The notes beneath the pieces are model-generated. The model was given only the letters and a program-made list of their open reading frames with translations, was not told where the DNA came from and did not search any database. Positions 16,543-24,641 of a stretch of 64,000 bases of DNA are shown here, one piece after another (the stretch's first letter is position 1; the number at the start of each line of letters is the position of its first letter). The stretch lies in the NCBI RefSeq assembly GCF_009857445.1, contig NZ_WWCN01000010.1, positions 1 through 64,000 of the forward strand, in the 5' to 3' direction. Made by a program: the position numbers and the translations under genes. The stretch comes from Duganella flavida (GTDB taxonomy: Bacteria > Pseudomonadota > Gammaproteobacteria > Burkholderiales > Burkholderiaceae_D).

Positions 16543-18330
16543 ATGACAATGAAAATAACGAGACTAACGATACTGCTTGCACTGGTACTGGCTGGATGCA
16601 GCAGCCATGATGATGTCAACCCCGCAGATGCGGTGTACCGCAATGGCTACATCGCCACCATGGATGCCAACGATACGGTCGGCCAGGCGGTGGCCGTGCG
16701 GCAGGGGCGCATCGTGTATGTCGGCAGCGACGCCGGCGTGGCCGCATTGATCGGCCCAGCAACCCAGGTCACCGACCTGAACGGCCGCATGCTGATGCCG
16801 GGCCTGATCGACGCCCACATGCACCCGCTGAGTGGCGGCGCCAATCTGCGCACGTGCAACCTCGATTATGCGGGCCTGACCACGCAGGAATTCCAGTCCC
16901 GCATCCAGGCCTGCCTCGACGCCGACAGCGGCAGCGACGATTCCTGGCTGGTGGTGAATAACTGGTACCGCCAGGCCATGCTGCCCAAGGGCACGGACGC
17001 GGACCGCAAGACCCTCGATGCACTGAATACCAAGCGCCCGGTGGTGGTGAATTCCAGCGATGGCCACACGGTGCTGGCCAACTCGCGTGCACTGCAACTG
17101 GCCAGCATCACGGCTGCCACGCCGAACCCGCTGGGCGGCTCGATTGCGCACGATGCCAGCGGCGCCCCGACCGGCATTTTCGAAGACGAGGCGGGCTTGC
17201 TGATCAACAATGCCGTGCCCGCCGCCACCGCCAAGGATGACGTGGCCAGCGCACAGGCCGCGCTGGACGCCATGCGCAAACAGGGCGTGACGACCTTCTT
17301 CGCTGCGGCCTCCGGCGAGGCCGAACTGGCGGCGTTTACCAGCGTGCAGAAAAGCGGCAGCCTGAGCGCCCGTGGCTTCTTTGCGCCCTTGATCAGCGCA
17401 GACATGGCCGGCGTCCCTGACAAGGCCATCGCCTGGCTGCAAGACCTGGCCAAGCGCTATGACCAAGGCCAGCCGGCAGTGGCGCCGGCGATCGCGGTCC
17501 GTCACGCCAAGCTGTTCATGGACGGCGTGGTGCAAGCGCCGGCTTTCACTGCCAGCCTGTTGCAACCGTACCTGGTGAACGGTGGCACGGAAAAAGATCC
17601 GCACTACGTCCCGGGCATGAATGCGGGCCAACTGTACCTGCCGCCGGAAGTGCTGCACCCGATGCTGGCGGCGCTGGCCAAAGCCGGTTTCAATCCGCAC
17701 ATCCACGCCATCGGCGACCGCGCGGTAAGGCAGTCGTTGGACGCCGTGTCGGCCATGCGCGCGCAGGCGCCAGGTTCCACGGTGCGTCCGGCCATCGCCC
17801 ATGTGGAAGTCACCGATCCCGCCGATTACGCCCGCTTTGCGGCACTCGACGCCACGCCGGTGATGTCCTTCCAATGGGCGAAACCGGCGCCGGATTCCAT
17901 CGAAGCCGCCCGCGACTTCCTGGGGCCGGACCGCTTTGCACGGATGGAGCCAGAGGGCGCCCTGCAGGCGGCAAGCGCGCGCGTGGCGTTCGGCAGCGAC
18001 TGGCCGGTCGATCCGCTCAATGAATGGTTTGCATTGAAAGTAGGCGTGACCCGCACCAACGATCCCGCCCAGTGGGACAAATATCCGGGCAAGCTTAATG
18101 CCGACGCCGGCCTGACACGCAAACAAACCCTGCGCGCCGCCACCGTGAATGCGGCCTATACGCTCAACCTGGACAAGGACGCGGGCTCGCTGGAAGTGGG
18201 CAAGCTGGCCGACATGATCATCCTGGACCGCAACGTGTTCACCATCGATGCAGAGCAGATCGCCAACACCAAGGTGCTACGGACCATTGTGGGCGGCAAG
18301 GTGGTGTATCAGGCAGACGGTTTCAAATAA
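16543..18330 (+). CDS. Exported amidohydrolase (YtcJ-like), predicted lipoprotein
   Basis: 595-residue metal-dependent hydrolase of the amidohydrolase-3 (YtcJ) group. A signal sequence ends with the lipobox LAGCS, so it is probably membrane-anchored outside the cytoplasm. Metal-site motifs are visible: DAHMHP (HxH), the HIHAIGDRA segment with His, and FGSDWPVDP with the late Asp; a Lys in RHAKLFMDG may be the carbamylated bridging residue. Substrates of this group are poorly known (N-acyl or cyclic amides, formamides). A paralogue lies at 46.2 kb in the polyamine operon, sharing the same motif order. Preceded by the divergent LuxR gene. Confidence 0.82.
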   Translation: MTMKITRLTILLALVLAGCSSHDDVNPADAVYRNGYIATMDANDTVGQAVAVRQGRIVYVGSDAGVAALIGPATQVTDLNGRMLMPGLIDAHMHPLSGGANLRTCNLDYAGLTTQEFQSRIQACLDADSGSDDSWLVVNNWYRQAMLPKGTDADRKTLDALNTKRPVVVNSSDGHTVLANSRALQLASITAATPNPLGGSIAHDASGAPTGIFEDEAGLLINNAVPAATAKDDVASAQAALDAMRKQGVTTFFAAASGEAELAAFTSVQKSGSLSARGFFAPLISADMAGVPDKAIAWLQDLAKRYDQGQPAVAPAIAVRHAKLFMDGVVQAPAFTASLLQPYLVNGGTEKDPHYVPGMNAGQLYLPPEVLHPMLAALAKAGFNPHIHAIGDRAVRQSLDAVSAMRAQAPGSTVRPAIAHVEVTDPADYARFAALDATPVMSFQWAKPAPDSIEAARDFLGPDRFARMEPEGALQAASARVAFGSDWPVDPLNEWFALKVGVTRTNDPAQWDKYPGKLNADAGLTRKQTLRAATVNAAYTLNLDKDAGSLEVGKLADMIILDRNVFTIDAEQIANTKVLRTIVGGKVVYQADGFK

Positions 18331-18524
18331 ACCCCAGCGCCGGATTCAGCGCAGGCCCGGCACAGGTAGGTAAGCGCCATCGCCTGTGCTGCATCCGGGC
18401 TGTCGAGGTAGTGGCGCCGGGGTCGCCGCCGTTGTCGGCAAAATCAGTGGCGCGCTATCGAGCACGCCTAAAAATTGTTTCCGCACCGATGCTGTTTTAG
18501 ATATCAATCTCGTCAAAAAAGTTA

Positions 18525-18553
18525 TTGGTTACTTGTTAAGGCAGGGATTACAT
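18525..18553 (+). promoter_or_regulatory. Putative promoter of the GH3-GH95 operon
   Basis: TTGGTT (18525-18530), 17 bases, TTACAT (18548-18553). A start site about 7 bases further would fall at the edge of the downstream inverted repeat, the usual geometry for repressor control. The rest of the 18331-18524 spacer shows no gene. Confidence 0.4.
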
Positions 18554-18562
18554 TTCCTGTAC

Positions 18563-18590
18563 CAAAAAATGTTATCGCAAACATTTTTTG
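18563..18590. promoter_or_regulatory. LacI-family-like operator before the glycosidase operon
   Basis: CAAAAAATGTT (18563-18573) and AACATTTTTTG (18580-18590) are perfect 11-bp inverted arms with a 6-base centre. The core ATGTTATCGCAAACAT resembles LacI-family sites (ATGTTA, central CG, TAACAT). It lies just after a plausible -10 and before the GH3 start, fitting a repressor released by a sugar. No LacI gene is in the window. Confidence 0.6.
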
Positions 18591-18612
18591 ATTCTATAAC
18601 ATGGAGACTAAC

Positions 18613-21240
18613 ATGCGAGCAGACAAACAAGGCGGCTTGCGGCGGCGAGCGGCATGGTTGCTGGCGGCCGCCATCATTCCGGCGGCGGCATACGGTGCGG
18701 ATGTCCACAGCGAGGCCGAAGCGCGCGCCCGCCAAGTGGTGGCGCAAATGTCGCTGGACGAGAAAATCGACCAGCTGCTGAACGTGGCGCCGGCTGTGCC
18801 ACGCCTTGGCATCCCGGCTTACAACTGGTGGACCGAATCGCTGCATGGCGCGCTGGGGCCGCTGCCGACCACCAACTTTCCGGAACCGATCGGCCTTGCC
18901 GCCAGTTTCGATGCGCCGCTGGTGCAGCAGGTGGCGTCGGCCATTAGCGTGGAGGTGCGCGCGTTGCACACGCTGGGACGTGAAACCGGTCACCTCGGCC
19001 GCATCGGCACCGGCCTCGATACCTGGTCGCCGAATATCAATATCTTCCGCGATCCGCGCTGGGGACGTGGGCAGGAAACCTACGGTGAAGATCCGCACCT
19101 GACGGCTTCGCTAGGCGTGGCCTTCATTCGCGGCATACAGGGCAGCAATCCGGATTTACCCGACGTGGTGGCTACGCCCAAGCATTTCGCCGTGCACAGC
19201 GGACCGGAATCGACGCGCCACATGGCCGATGTCTTTGTCTCGGCCCACGATCTGGAAGATACCTATTTGCCGGCGTTCCGCGCCGCTATCGTGGAGGCCA
19301 AGGCCGGCTCCATCATGTGCGCCTACAACCGCATCAACGGCCAGCCGGCCTGCGGCAGCGAGCTGCTGATGAAGCAGCACCTGCGTGGTGCGTGGGGCTT
19401 CAAAGGCTATGTGGTCTCCGATTGCGACGCCGTTATCGACATCTTCGAGCAGCATAAATACGCATCGGACCCGGCCGCAGCAGCGGCAGTGGCGCTGAAA
19501 GCCGGCACCGACAACGAGTGCAACACCAGGACGCTGGGCGAGAACAAGGGCCTGGGCGCGCGCTATCGCGAAGCCTGGCAGCGCGGCCTGATCAGCATCC
19601 CGGATATCGACCAGGCGCTGGTGCGCCTGTTCTCGGCGCGCTACCGCAACGGCGACCTGGCCGGCTTGCCGCAGCGGCAGGTCACTCCGGTGCCGGTCAG
19701 CGCCATCGGCACGCCGGCGCACCAGGCGCTGGCCCTGCAAGCCGCCACCCGCAGCCTGGTGCTGTTGAAGAACGACGGTGTGTTGCCGCTCAAGCCCGGT
19801 CTCAAGCTGGCGGTGATCGGGCCGCTGGCCGACGCCACCCGCGTTTTGCGTGGCAATTATTCGTCCACCCAGTCGGCGCCGCCGGTGTCGGTGGTGGACG
19901 GCCTGCGCCGCGTGCTGCCGAAGGCGCAGATCAAACTGGTGCACGCCGGCGCGTCGATCACCGATGGCGACCCGGTGCCCGGCGCCGCCTTGCTGACGCC
20001 GGACGGCAAGCCGGGCCTGCGCGTCGCCTACTACAACCGTCGCGGCGAGCAGTACGACAGCCAGCCGGTGCTGGTGCGTACTGAACCGGGCCTGGAAGCA
20101 AGCGGGCTGGCATTCAAGGAGGTCGACGACCAGCACAAGGTGGCGTGGGATGGCTATCTGTCGGTACCCGAGTCCGGCCTGTACCGGCTGGGCGTCAGCG
20201 GCGTGAAGGGCGCACTGACTGTGGGCGGCAAGCCGGCGGTGGAAGCCACGGCCTATTCGCAATGGGGCGAGCCGCTGCAGCTACGCACCGTGCAGCTGGA
20301 AAAAGGCCAGCGCTACCCGCTGCATTTCGAAGCCGAGACCGGTAGCACAGGCGTGCCTGGCCTGTTTTGGAAACGCATTGCCGGCGATGCCGACGCGGAC
20401 CTGCAGCGCAGCACGGCCGACGCCGACGTGATCGTCGCAGTGGTTGGCCTGACCTCGGACCTGGAAGGCGAGGAAATGGCGATCAAAGTGGAAGGCTTCT
20501 CCGGCGGCGACAAAACTTCGCTGGATCTGCCCGCCGAACAGCGCCAGTTGCTGGAGCGCGCCAAGGCGCTGGGTAAGCCGCTGGTGGTGGTGCTGATGAA
20601 CGGCAGCGCGCTGGACCTGTCGTGGGCCAAGGACAACGCCGCTGCGATTCTAGAGGCCTGGTATCCGGGCCAGTCTGGCGGCCTGGCCGTGGCGAATGTG
20701 CTGGCCGGCCGCGCCGATCCGGGCGGACGCTTGCCGCTGACCTTCTACCGCAACCTGTCAGACCTGCCGCCGTTCGACGACTACAGCATGCAGGGCCGTA
20801 CCTATCGTTACTATGCCGGTACGCCGGTCTATCCGTTCGGTGCGGGCCTCAGCTACACCAGCTTCAGCTACACGCCGCTGCAGGTGGCGCCGCTGGAAGG
20901 CGGGCCGGAAAACGGCATCCTGGTCACCACCGAAATCCGCAATGCCGGCAGCCGCGAAGGCGATGAGGTGGCCCAGCTGTACCTGACACCGCCAGCAGCA
21001 GAAGGTGCACCGCGCCTGGCGCTGCGCGGCTTCCAGCGGCTGACACTGAAGCCGGGCGAGCGTCGCCAGCTCAGCTTCCGCCTGTCGCCGCGCGACCTGA
21101 GTTTCGTCACCCGTGACGGTGTGCGGCAAGTGATGCCGGGCCAGTACCAGCTAAGCGTAGGTTCGGGCCAGCCGGGCACCGGCGTGGCAGGGCAGCAGGC
21201 GCAACTGGTGCTGAACCGCACTGTGCTGCTGGAACAATAA
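18613..21240 (+). CDS. Glycoside hydrolase family 3 beta-glycosidase with PA14 insert, exported
   Basis: 875-residue secreted enzyme: signal peptide ending near AAAYGA, the GH3 (beta/alpha)8 domain with nucleophile Asp270 in VVSDCDAV, the GH3 C-terminal alpha/beta sandwich, an inserted PA14 domain (about residues 455-590) and a C-terminal fibronectin-III-like domain. The GNYSSTQSAPPVS and KHFAVHSGPE regions resemble plant-type beta-xylosidase/arabinofuranosidase GH3 enzymes, so release of xylose or glucose from hemicellulose oligosaccharides is expected. ATG 18613 is preferred: GGAG of the upstream in-frame ATG codon region acts as its ribosome-binding site. First gene of a four-gene operon. 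Confidence 0.9.
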   Translation: MRADKQGGLRRRAAWLLAAAIIPAAAYGADVHSEAEARARQVVAQMSLDEKIDQLLNVAPAVPRLGIPAYNWWTESLHGALGPLPTTNFPEPIGLAASFDAPLVQQVASAISVEVRALHTLGRETGHLGRIGTGLDTWSPNINIFRDPRWGRGQETYGEDPHLTASLGVAFIRGIQGSNPDLPDVVATPKHFAVHSGPESTRHMADVFVSAHDLEDTYLPAFRAAIVEAKAGSIMCAYNRINGQPACGSELLMKQHLRGAWGFKGYVVSDCDAVIDIFEQHKYASDPAAAAAVALKAGTDNECNTRTLGENKGLGARYREAWQRGLISIPDIDQALVRLFSARYRNGDLAGLPQRQVTPVPVSAIGTPAHQALALQAATRSLVLLKNDGVLPLKPGLKLAVIGPLADATRVLRGNYSSTQSAPPVSVVDGLRRVLPKAQIKLVHAGASITDGDPVPGAALLTPDGKPGLRVAYYNRRGEQYDSQPVLVRTEPGLEASGLAFKEVDDQHKVAWDGYLSVPESGLYRLGVSGVKGALTVGGKPAVEATAYSQWGEPLQLRTVQLEKGQRYPLHFEAETGSTGVPGLFWKRIAGDADADLQRSTADADVIVAVVGLTSDLEGEEMAIKVEGFSGGDKTSLDLPAEQRQLLERAKALGKPLVVVLMNGSALDLSWAKDNAAAILEAWYPGQSGGLAVANVLAGRADPGGRLPLTFYRNLSDLPPFDDYSMQGRTYRYYAGTPVYPFGAGLSYTSFSYTPLQVAPLEGGPENGILVTTEIRNAGSREGDEVAQLYLTPPAAEGAPRLALRGFQRLTLKPGERRQLSFRLSPRDLSFVTRDGVRQVMPGQYQLSVGSGQPGTGVAGQQAQLVLNRTVLLEQ

Positions 21241-21259
21241 AAACCAACAAGGAGACACG

Positions 21260-22177
21260 ATGAAAAATATTCGCTTTGCACTGTGGGCACTGGCCTGCGT
21301 GTTGGCTGCGCCCGCCATGGCGCAGAACGACAAAATGACACCGATCGCTGCGCCGGCCCAGCCGGGCGCGATCACGCTCAATACCGGCGAGTTGCCCGGC
21401 GCCACCGCGCCGGAAGCCTGGCACAGGCAGTACAACAGCGTCTTTACCCGCAACGTGGTGGTGGCGACGCTGACGCCGTTCCTGCCGCCGGCAGGCAAGG
21501 GCAGTGGCGCTGCCGTGATCGTCGCGCCGGGCGGCGGCTTCCGCACGCTGTCGATGGAAAACGAGGGCTGGCAAGTGGCGCAGGCGCTGGCGGCCAAGGG
21601 TGTGGCGGCCTTTGTGCTGAAGTACCGCCTGAACCAGACCCCAGCCGACATGGCGGGCTTCCAGCGCTCGATGGCGGAGCTGTTCTCGCCGGGCGCCAAG
21701 CGTCCTGAAACACCGCCGGATCCAGCCGTGGCCTACGCGCCGCAAATCGCCGACGCTCGCGCCGCCTTTGCGCTGGTGCGTGCGCGCGCTGCCGAGTGGC
21801 ATGTGGATGCCGACCGTGTCGGCATGATCGGCTTCTCGGCCGGCGCCATGCTGACCATGTCGACCACGCTGTACGGGCAGGATGCCAAGCCGGCCTTCAT
21901 CGCTAACATCTACGGTCCGTTGTGGGCGGTCAAGGTGCCGGCCGATGCACCGCCGCTGTTTGTCGCGCTGGCCGCCGACGATCCTTTCTTCGGCAACGCC
22001 GGCTATGGCTTGATCGACAGCTGGCGTAGCGCCAAGCGTCCGGTGGAGTTCCACCTGTACGAGCAGGGTGGCCACGGCTTCGGCATGTACCAGAAGAGCA
22101 CCACCAGCACCGGCTGGTTCGACAGCTTCGTGCGCTGGCTGGACATGCACGGCTACCTGCAAGCCAAGCATGCCTGA
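21260..22177 (+). CDS. Secreted alpha/beta hydrolase, acetyl-xylan-esterase-like
   Basis: 305 residues with signal peptide (cleavage after AMA). Alpha/beta hydrolase of the BD-FAE/Axe-type dienelactone-hydrolase group: oxyanion PGGGF, nucleophile elbow GFSAG with Ser193, and His in QGGHGFGMY. Relatives remove acetyl or feruloyl groups from plant polysaccharides, which suits its position between GH3 and GH95 genes. AAGGAGA precedes the ATG. The stop overlaps the next gene by 8 bases, so translation is coupled. Confidence 0.82.
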   Translation: MKNIRFALWALACVLAAPAMAQNDKMTPIAAPAQPGAITLNTGELPGATAPEAWHRQYNSVFTRNVVVATLTPFLPPAGKGSGAAVIVAPGGGFRTLSMENEGWQVAQALAAKGVAAFVLKYRLNQTPADMAGFQRSMAELFSPGAKRPETPPDPAVAYAPQIADARAAFALVRARAAEWHVDADRVGMIGFSAGAMLTMSTTLYGQDAKPAFIANIYGPLWAVKVPADAPPLFVALAADDPFFGNAGYGLIDSWRSAKRPVEFHLYEQGGHGFGMYQKSTTSTGWFDSFVRWLDMHGYLQAKHA

Positions 22178-24614
22178 TATTTTCCATCCAATGCGGCGCC
22201 GCTTGCTGGTGTCCGCCGGTCTGGCCGCTGTGTTCCCCGGCCTGGCTGGGGCGGCGCTGGAGCGGGCGGCCACAGCGCAGCGCGATCATTTGACGCTGTG
22301 GTACGAACGTCCTGCCAGCCAGTGGGTAGAAGCGCTGCCGATCGGTAACGGCCGGGTAGGCGCCATGGTGTTCGGCCGCGTCCGGCAGGAACGCTTGCAG
22401 CTCAACGAGGGCAGCATGTTTGCCGGCGGCCCGTATGCCGCGGATAATCCGGCCGCCGCTGCCGCCTTGCCGCAAGTGCGGGCGCTGATCGCCGCAGAGC
22501 GCTATCGTGAGGCCACTGAGCTGGTGGCGAGCGCGATGATCGCGCGGCCGTCGTCGCAGATGCCGTATGGTTCGGCAGGCGACCTGCTGCTGGACTTCCA
22601 CGGACTGGATGGCGTCAGCAACTACGAACGGTCGCTTGATCTCTCCACGGCCATCGCGGCAACGCGCTTCACCAGCAACGGCGTGCGCTATACGCGTGAG
22701 GTGTTTGCCAGCGCGCCGGATGGCGTGGTGGTAATGCGTTTGACTGCCGAGGGTGGCAAGCTGGATTGCGACCTTGGCTACCGGCATCCGCGCGACGCCA
22801 GCTATGGCGACAGCCGCGCTGCCGGTGCGGCCTGGCATAGCGCTGAAACGCTGGAAGCCGGGCAGCGGCCGTCCACGCTGTCGATCAGCGCCGACGGCCT
22901 GGGCACGTTGCTGATCGCCGGCCGCAACATCGCCTCGGCGGGCGTCGCCGGGGCGCTGCGCTACGCGCTGCGTGTGCGTGCAGTGGGCGACGGCCGCATC
23001 GAGGCCGAGGGCGAGCAATTGCGGGTGCGTGGCGCCTCGTCGGTGACGCTGGTCATCGCCGCAGCGACCAGCCATGTCAGCAGCACGGACGTCAGCGGCG
23101 ATCCGCTGGCGCTGGTGCGTGCCGCCAGCAATGCGGCCAGTGTCCGGACCTACGCGCAGCTGCGCGCGGCCCATGTCGCCGCCCATCATGCCTTGTTCTC
23201 GCGCCTGTCGCTGACCATTGGCGGCGCTGGCCATGCCGCACAGCCAACCGACGCCCGCGTTGCCAACGCAGAGCAAGCGGCAGACGATGAGGTAGCTGCG
23301 ATGGCCGCGCTGTATGTGCAATACGCTCGCTACTTGCTGCTGTCGTGCTCTCGTCCGGGTGGACAACCGGCCAATCTGCAGGGCATCTGGAACGAAGGTA
23401 ACAACCCGCCGTGGGGCTCGAAGTACACCATCAACATCAACACCCAAATGAATTACTGGCCGGCGCAGGCGGCGGGCTTGCCGGAGTGCGTCGAACCGGT
23501 GCTGCGCATGGCCGAGGAACTGGCGCAATCCGGCGCCGTCACCGCGCGCGTGATGTATGGCGCACGCGGCTGGGTGGCGCATCACAACACCGACCTGTGG
23601 CGGGCCAGTGCACCGATTGATGGTCCCAACTGGGGCATGTGGCCGTGCGGTGGCGCATGGCTGTGCAACATCCTGTGGGATCACTGGGACTACGGCCGCG
23701 ATCCGGCCTGGCTGCGCCGCATCTATCCGCTGCTGAAAGGTGCGGCGCTATTCTTCGTTGATACGCTGGTAGAGGATCCGCAAGGACGCGGACTGGTCAC
23801 ATCGCCCTCAATCTCACCCGAAAACGAACATCGACCCGGCATTGCCTTGTGCGCGGGACCGGCGATGGACCGCCAGATTGTGCGCGACCTGTTCGGCTGG
23901 ACACTGGCGCTGCAGCGGGCCTCGGGCGACGGCGACCACGCGTTCGCACAAACACTGGAACAGCTGCGCAGCCGCCTCGCGCCTGACCGTATCGGCGCGC
24001 AGGGGCAGCTGCAGGAATGGCTGGAAGACTGGGATGCCGGGGCGCCCGAACAGCAGCATCGCCACGTGTCGCATTTGTACGCGGTCTACCCGAGTGAACA
24101 GATCAACCTGCGCGACACGCCGGCCCTGATTGCCGCCGCCAAGGTAACGCTACGTACCCGTGGCGACCGCTCGACCGGCTGGGCCACGGCGTGGCGGCTG
24201 GCGTTGTGGGCCCGCATGGGTGAGGGCGAGCACGCGCTGGCCATCTTGCGCGGCCTGCTGGGGCCGGAGCGCACCTATCCGAATCTGTTCGACGCCCACC
24301 CACCGTTCCAGATCGACGGCAATTTTGGCGGTGCCGCCGGCATTCTGGAAATGCTGGCGCAATCGTGGGGTGGCGAAGTGCACCTGCTGCCGGCGCTACC
24401 GCATGCGTGGCGCCAGGGCGCGGTGCGCGGCTTGCGCTTGCGCGGCGCGCTGGAGATGGATCTGGAATGGCGGCAAGGCCGGCCGCACGCGCTGGTGTTG
24501 CGCGGTGCGCCAGGTACCCGCGTCAAGCTAAGTTATGCTGGCCGCAGCATGGCGCTGGTGCTGGACCGGCGCGGCGTCGCGCGCCGGGTGGCCAGTCGGC
24601 TGGTATTTGCATGA
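22170..24614 (+). CDS. GH95 alpha-L-fucosidase family enzyme, exported
   Basis: About 814 residues. GH95 architecture: N-terminal beta domain beginning LWYERPASQWVEALPIGNGR, (alpha/alpha)6 catalytic barrel and C-terminal beta domain. Conserved family segments include NLQGIWNEGNNPPWGSKY, NTQMNYW, the acid Glu551 in SPSISPENEH and Asp716 in FQIDGNFGG. The family inverts alpha-1,2-L-fucosides (and some alpha-L-galactosides), as on xyloglucan side chains. The N-terminus MRRRLLVSAGLAAVFPGLAGAA is a signal peptide; the true start may be 22170 or 22191. Overlaps the esterase gene by 8 bases. Confidence 0.9.
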   Translation: MPDIFHPMRRRLLVSAGLAAVFPGLAGAALERAATAQRDHLTLWYERPASQWVEALPIGNGRVGAMVFGRVRQERLQLNEGSMFAGGPYAADNPAAAAALPQVRALIAAERYREATELVASAMIARPSSQMPYGSAGDLLLDFHGLDGVSNYERSLDLSTAIAATRFTSNGVRYTREVFASAPDGVVVMRLTAEGGKLDCDLGYRHPRDASYGDSRAAGAAWHSAETLEAGQRPSTLSISADGLGTLLIAGRNIASAGVAGALRYALRVRAVGDGRIEAEGEQLRVRGASSVTLVIAAATSHVSSTDVSGDPLALVRAASNAASVRTYAQLRAAHVAAHHALFSRLSLTIGGAGHAAQPTDARVANAEQAADDEVAAMAALYVQYARYLLLSCSRPGGQPANLQGIWNEGNNPPWGSKYTININTQMNYWPAQAAGLPECVEPVLRMAEELAQSGAVTARVMYGARGWVAHHNTDLWRASAPIDGPNWGMWPCGGAWLCNILWDHWDYGRDPAWLRRIYPLLKGAALFFVDTLVEDPQGRGLVTSPSISPENEHRPGIALCAGPAMDRQIVRDLFGWTLALQRASGDGDHAFAQTLEQLRSRLAPDRIGAQGQLQEWLEDWDAGAPEQQHRHVSHLYAVYPSEQINLRDTPALIAAAKVTLRTRGDRSTGWATAWRLALWARMGEGEHALAILRGLLGPERTYPNLFDAHPPFQIDGNFGGAAGILEMLAQSWGGEVHLLPALPHAWRQGAVRGLRLRGALEMDLEWRQGRPHALVLRGAPGTRVKLSYAGRSMALVLDRRGVARRVASRLVFA

Positions 24615-24641
24615 CACTAACAACAATGATGAGGAATTCCG

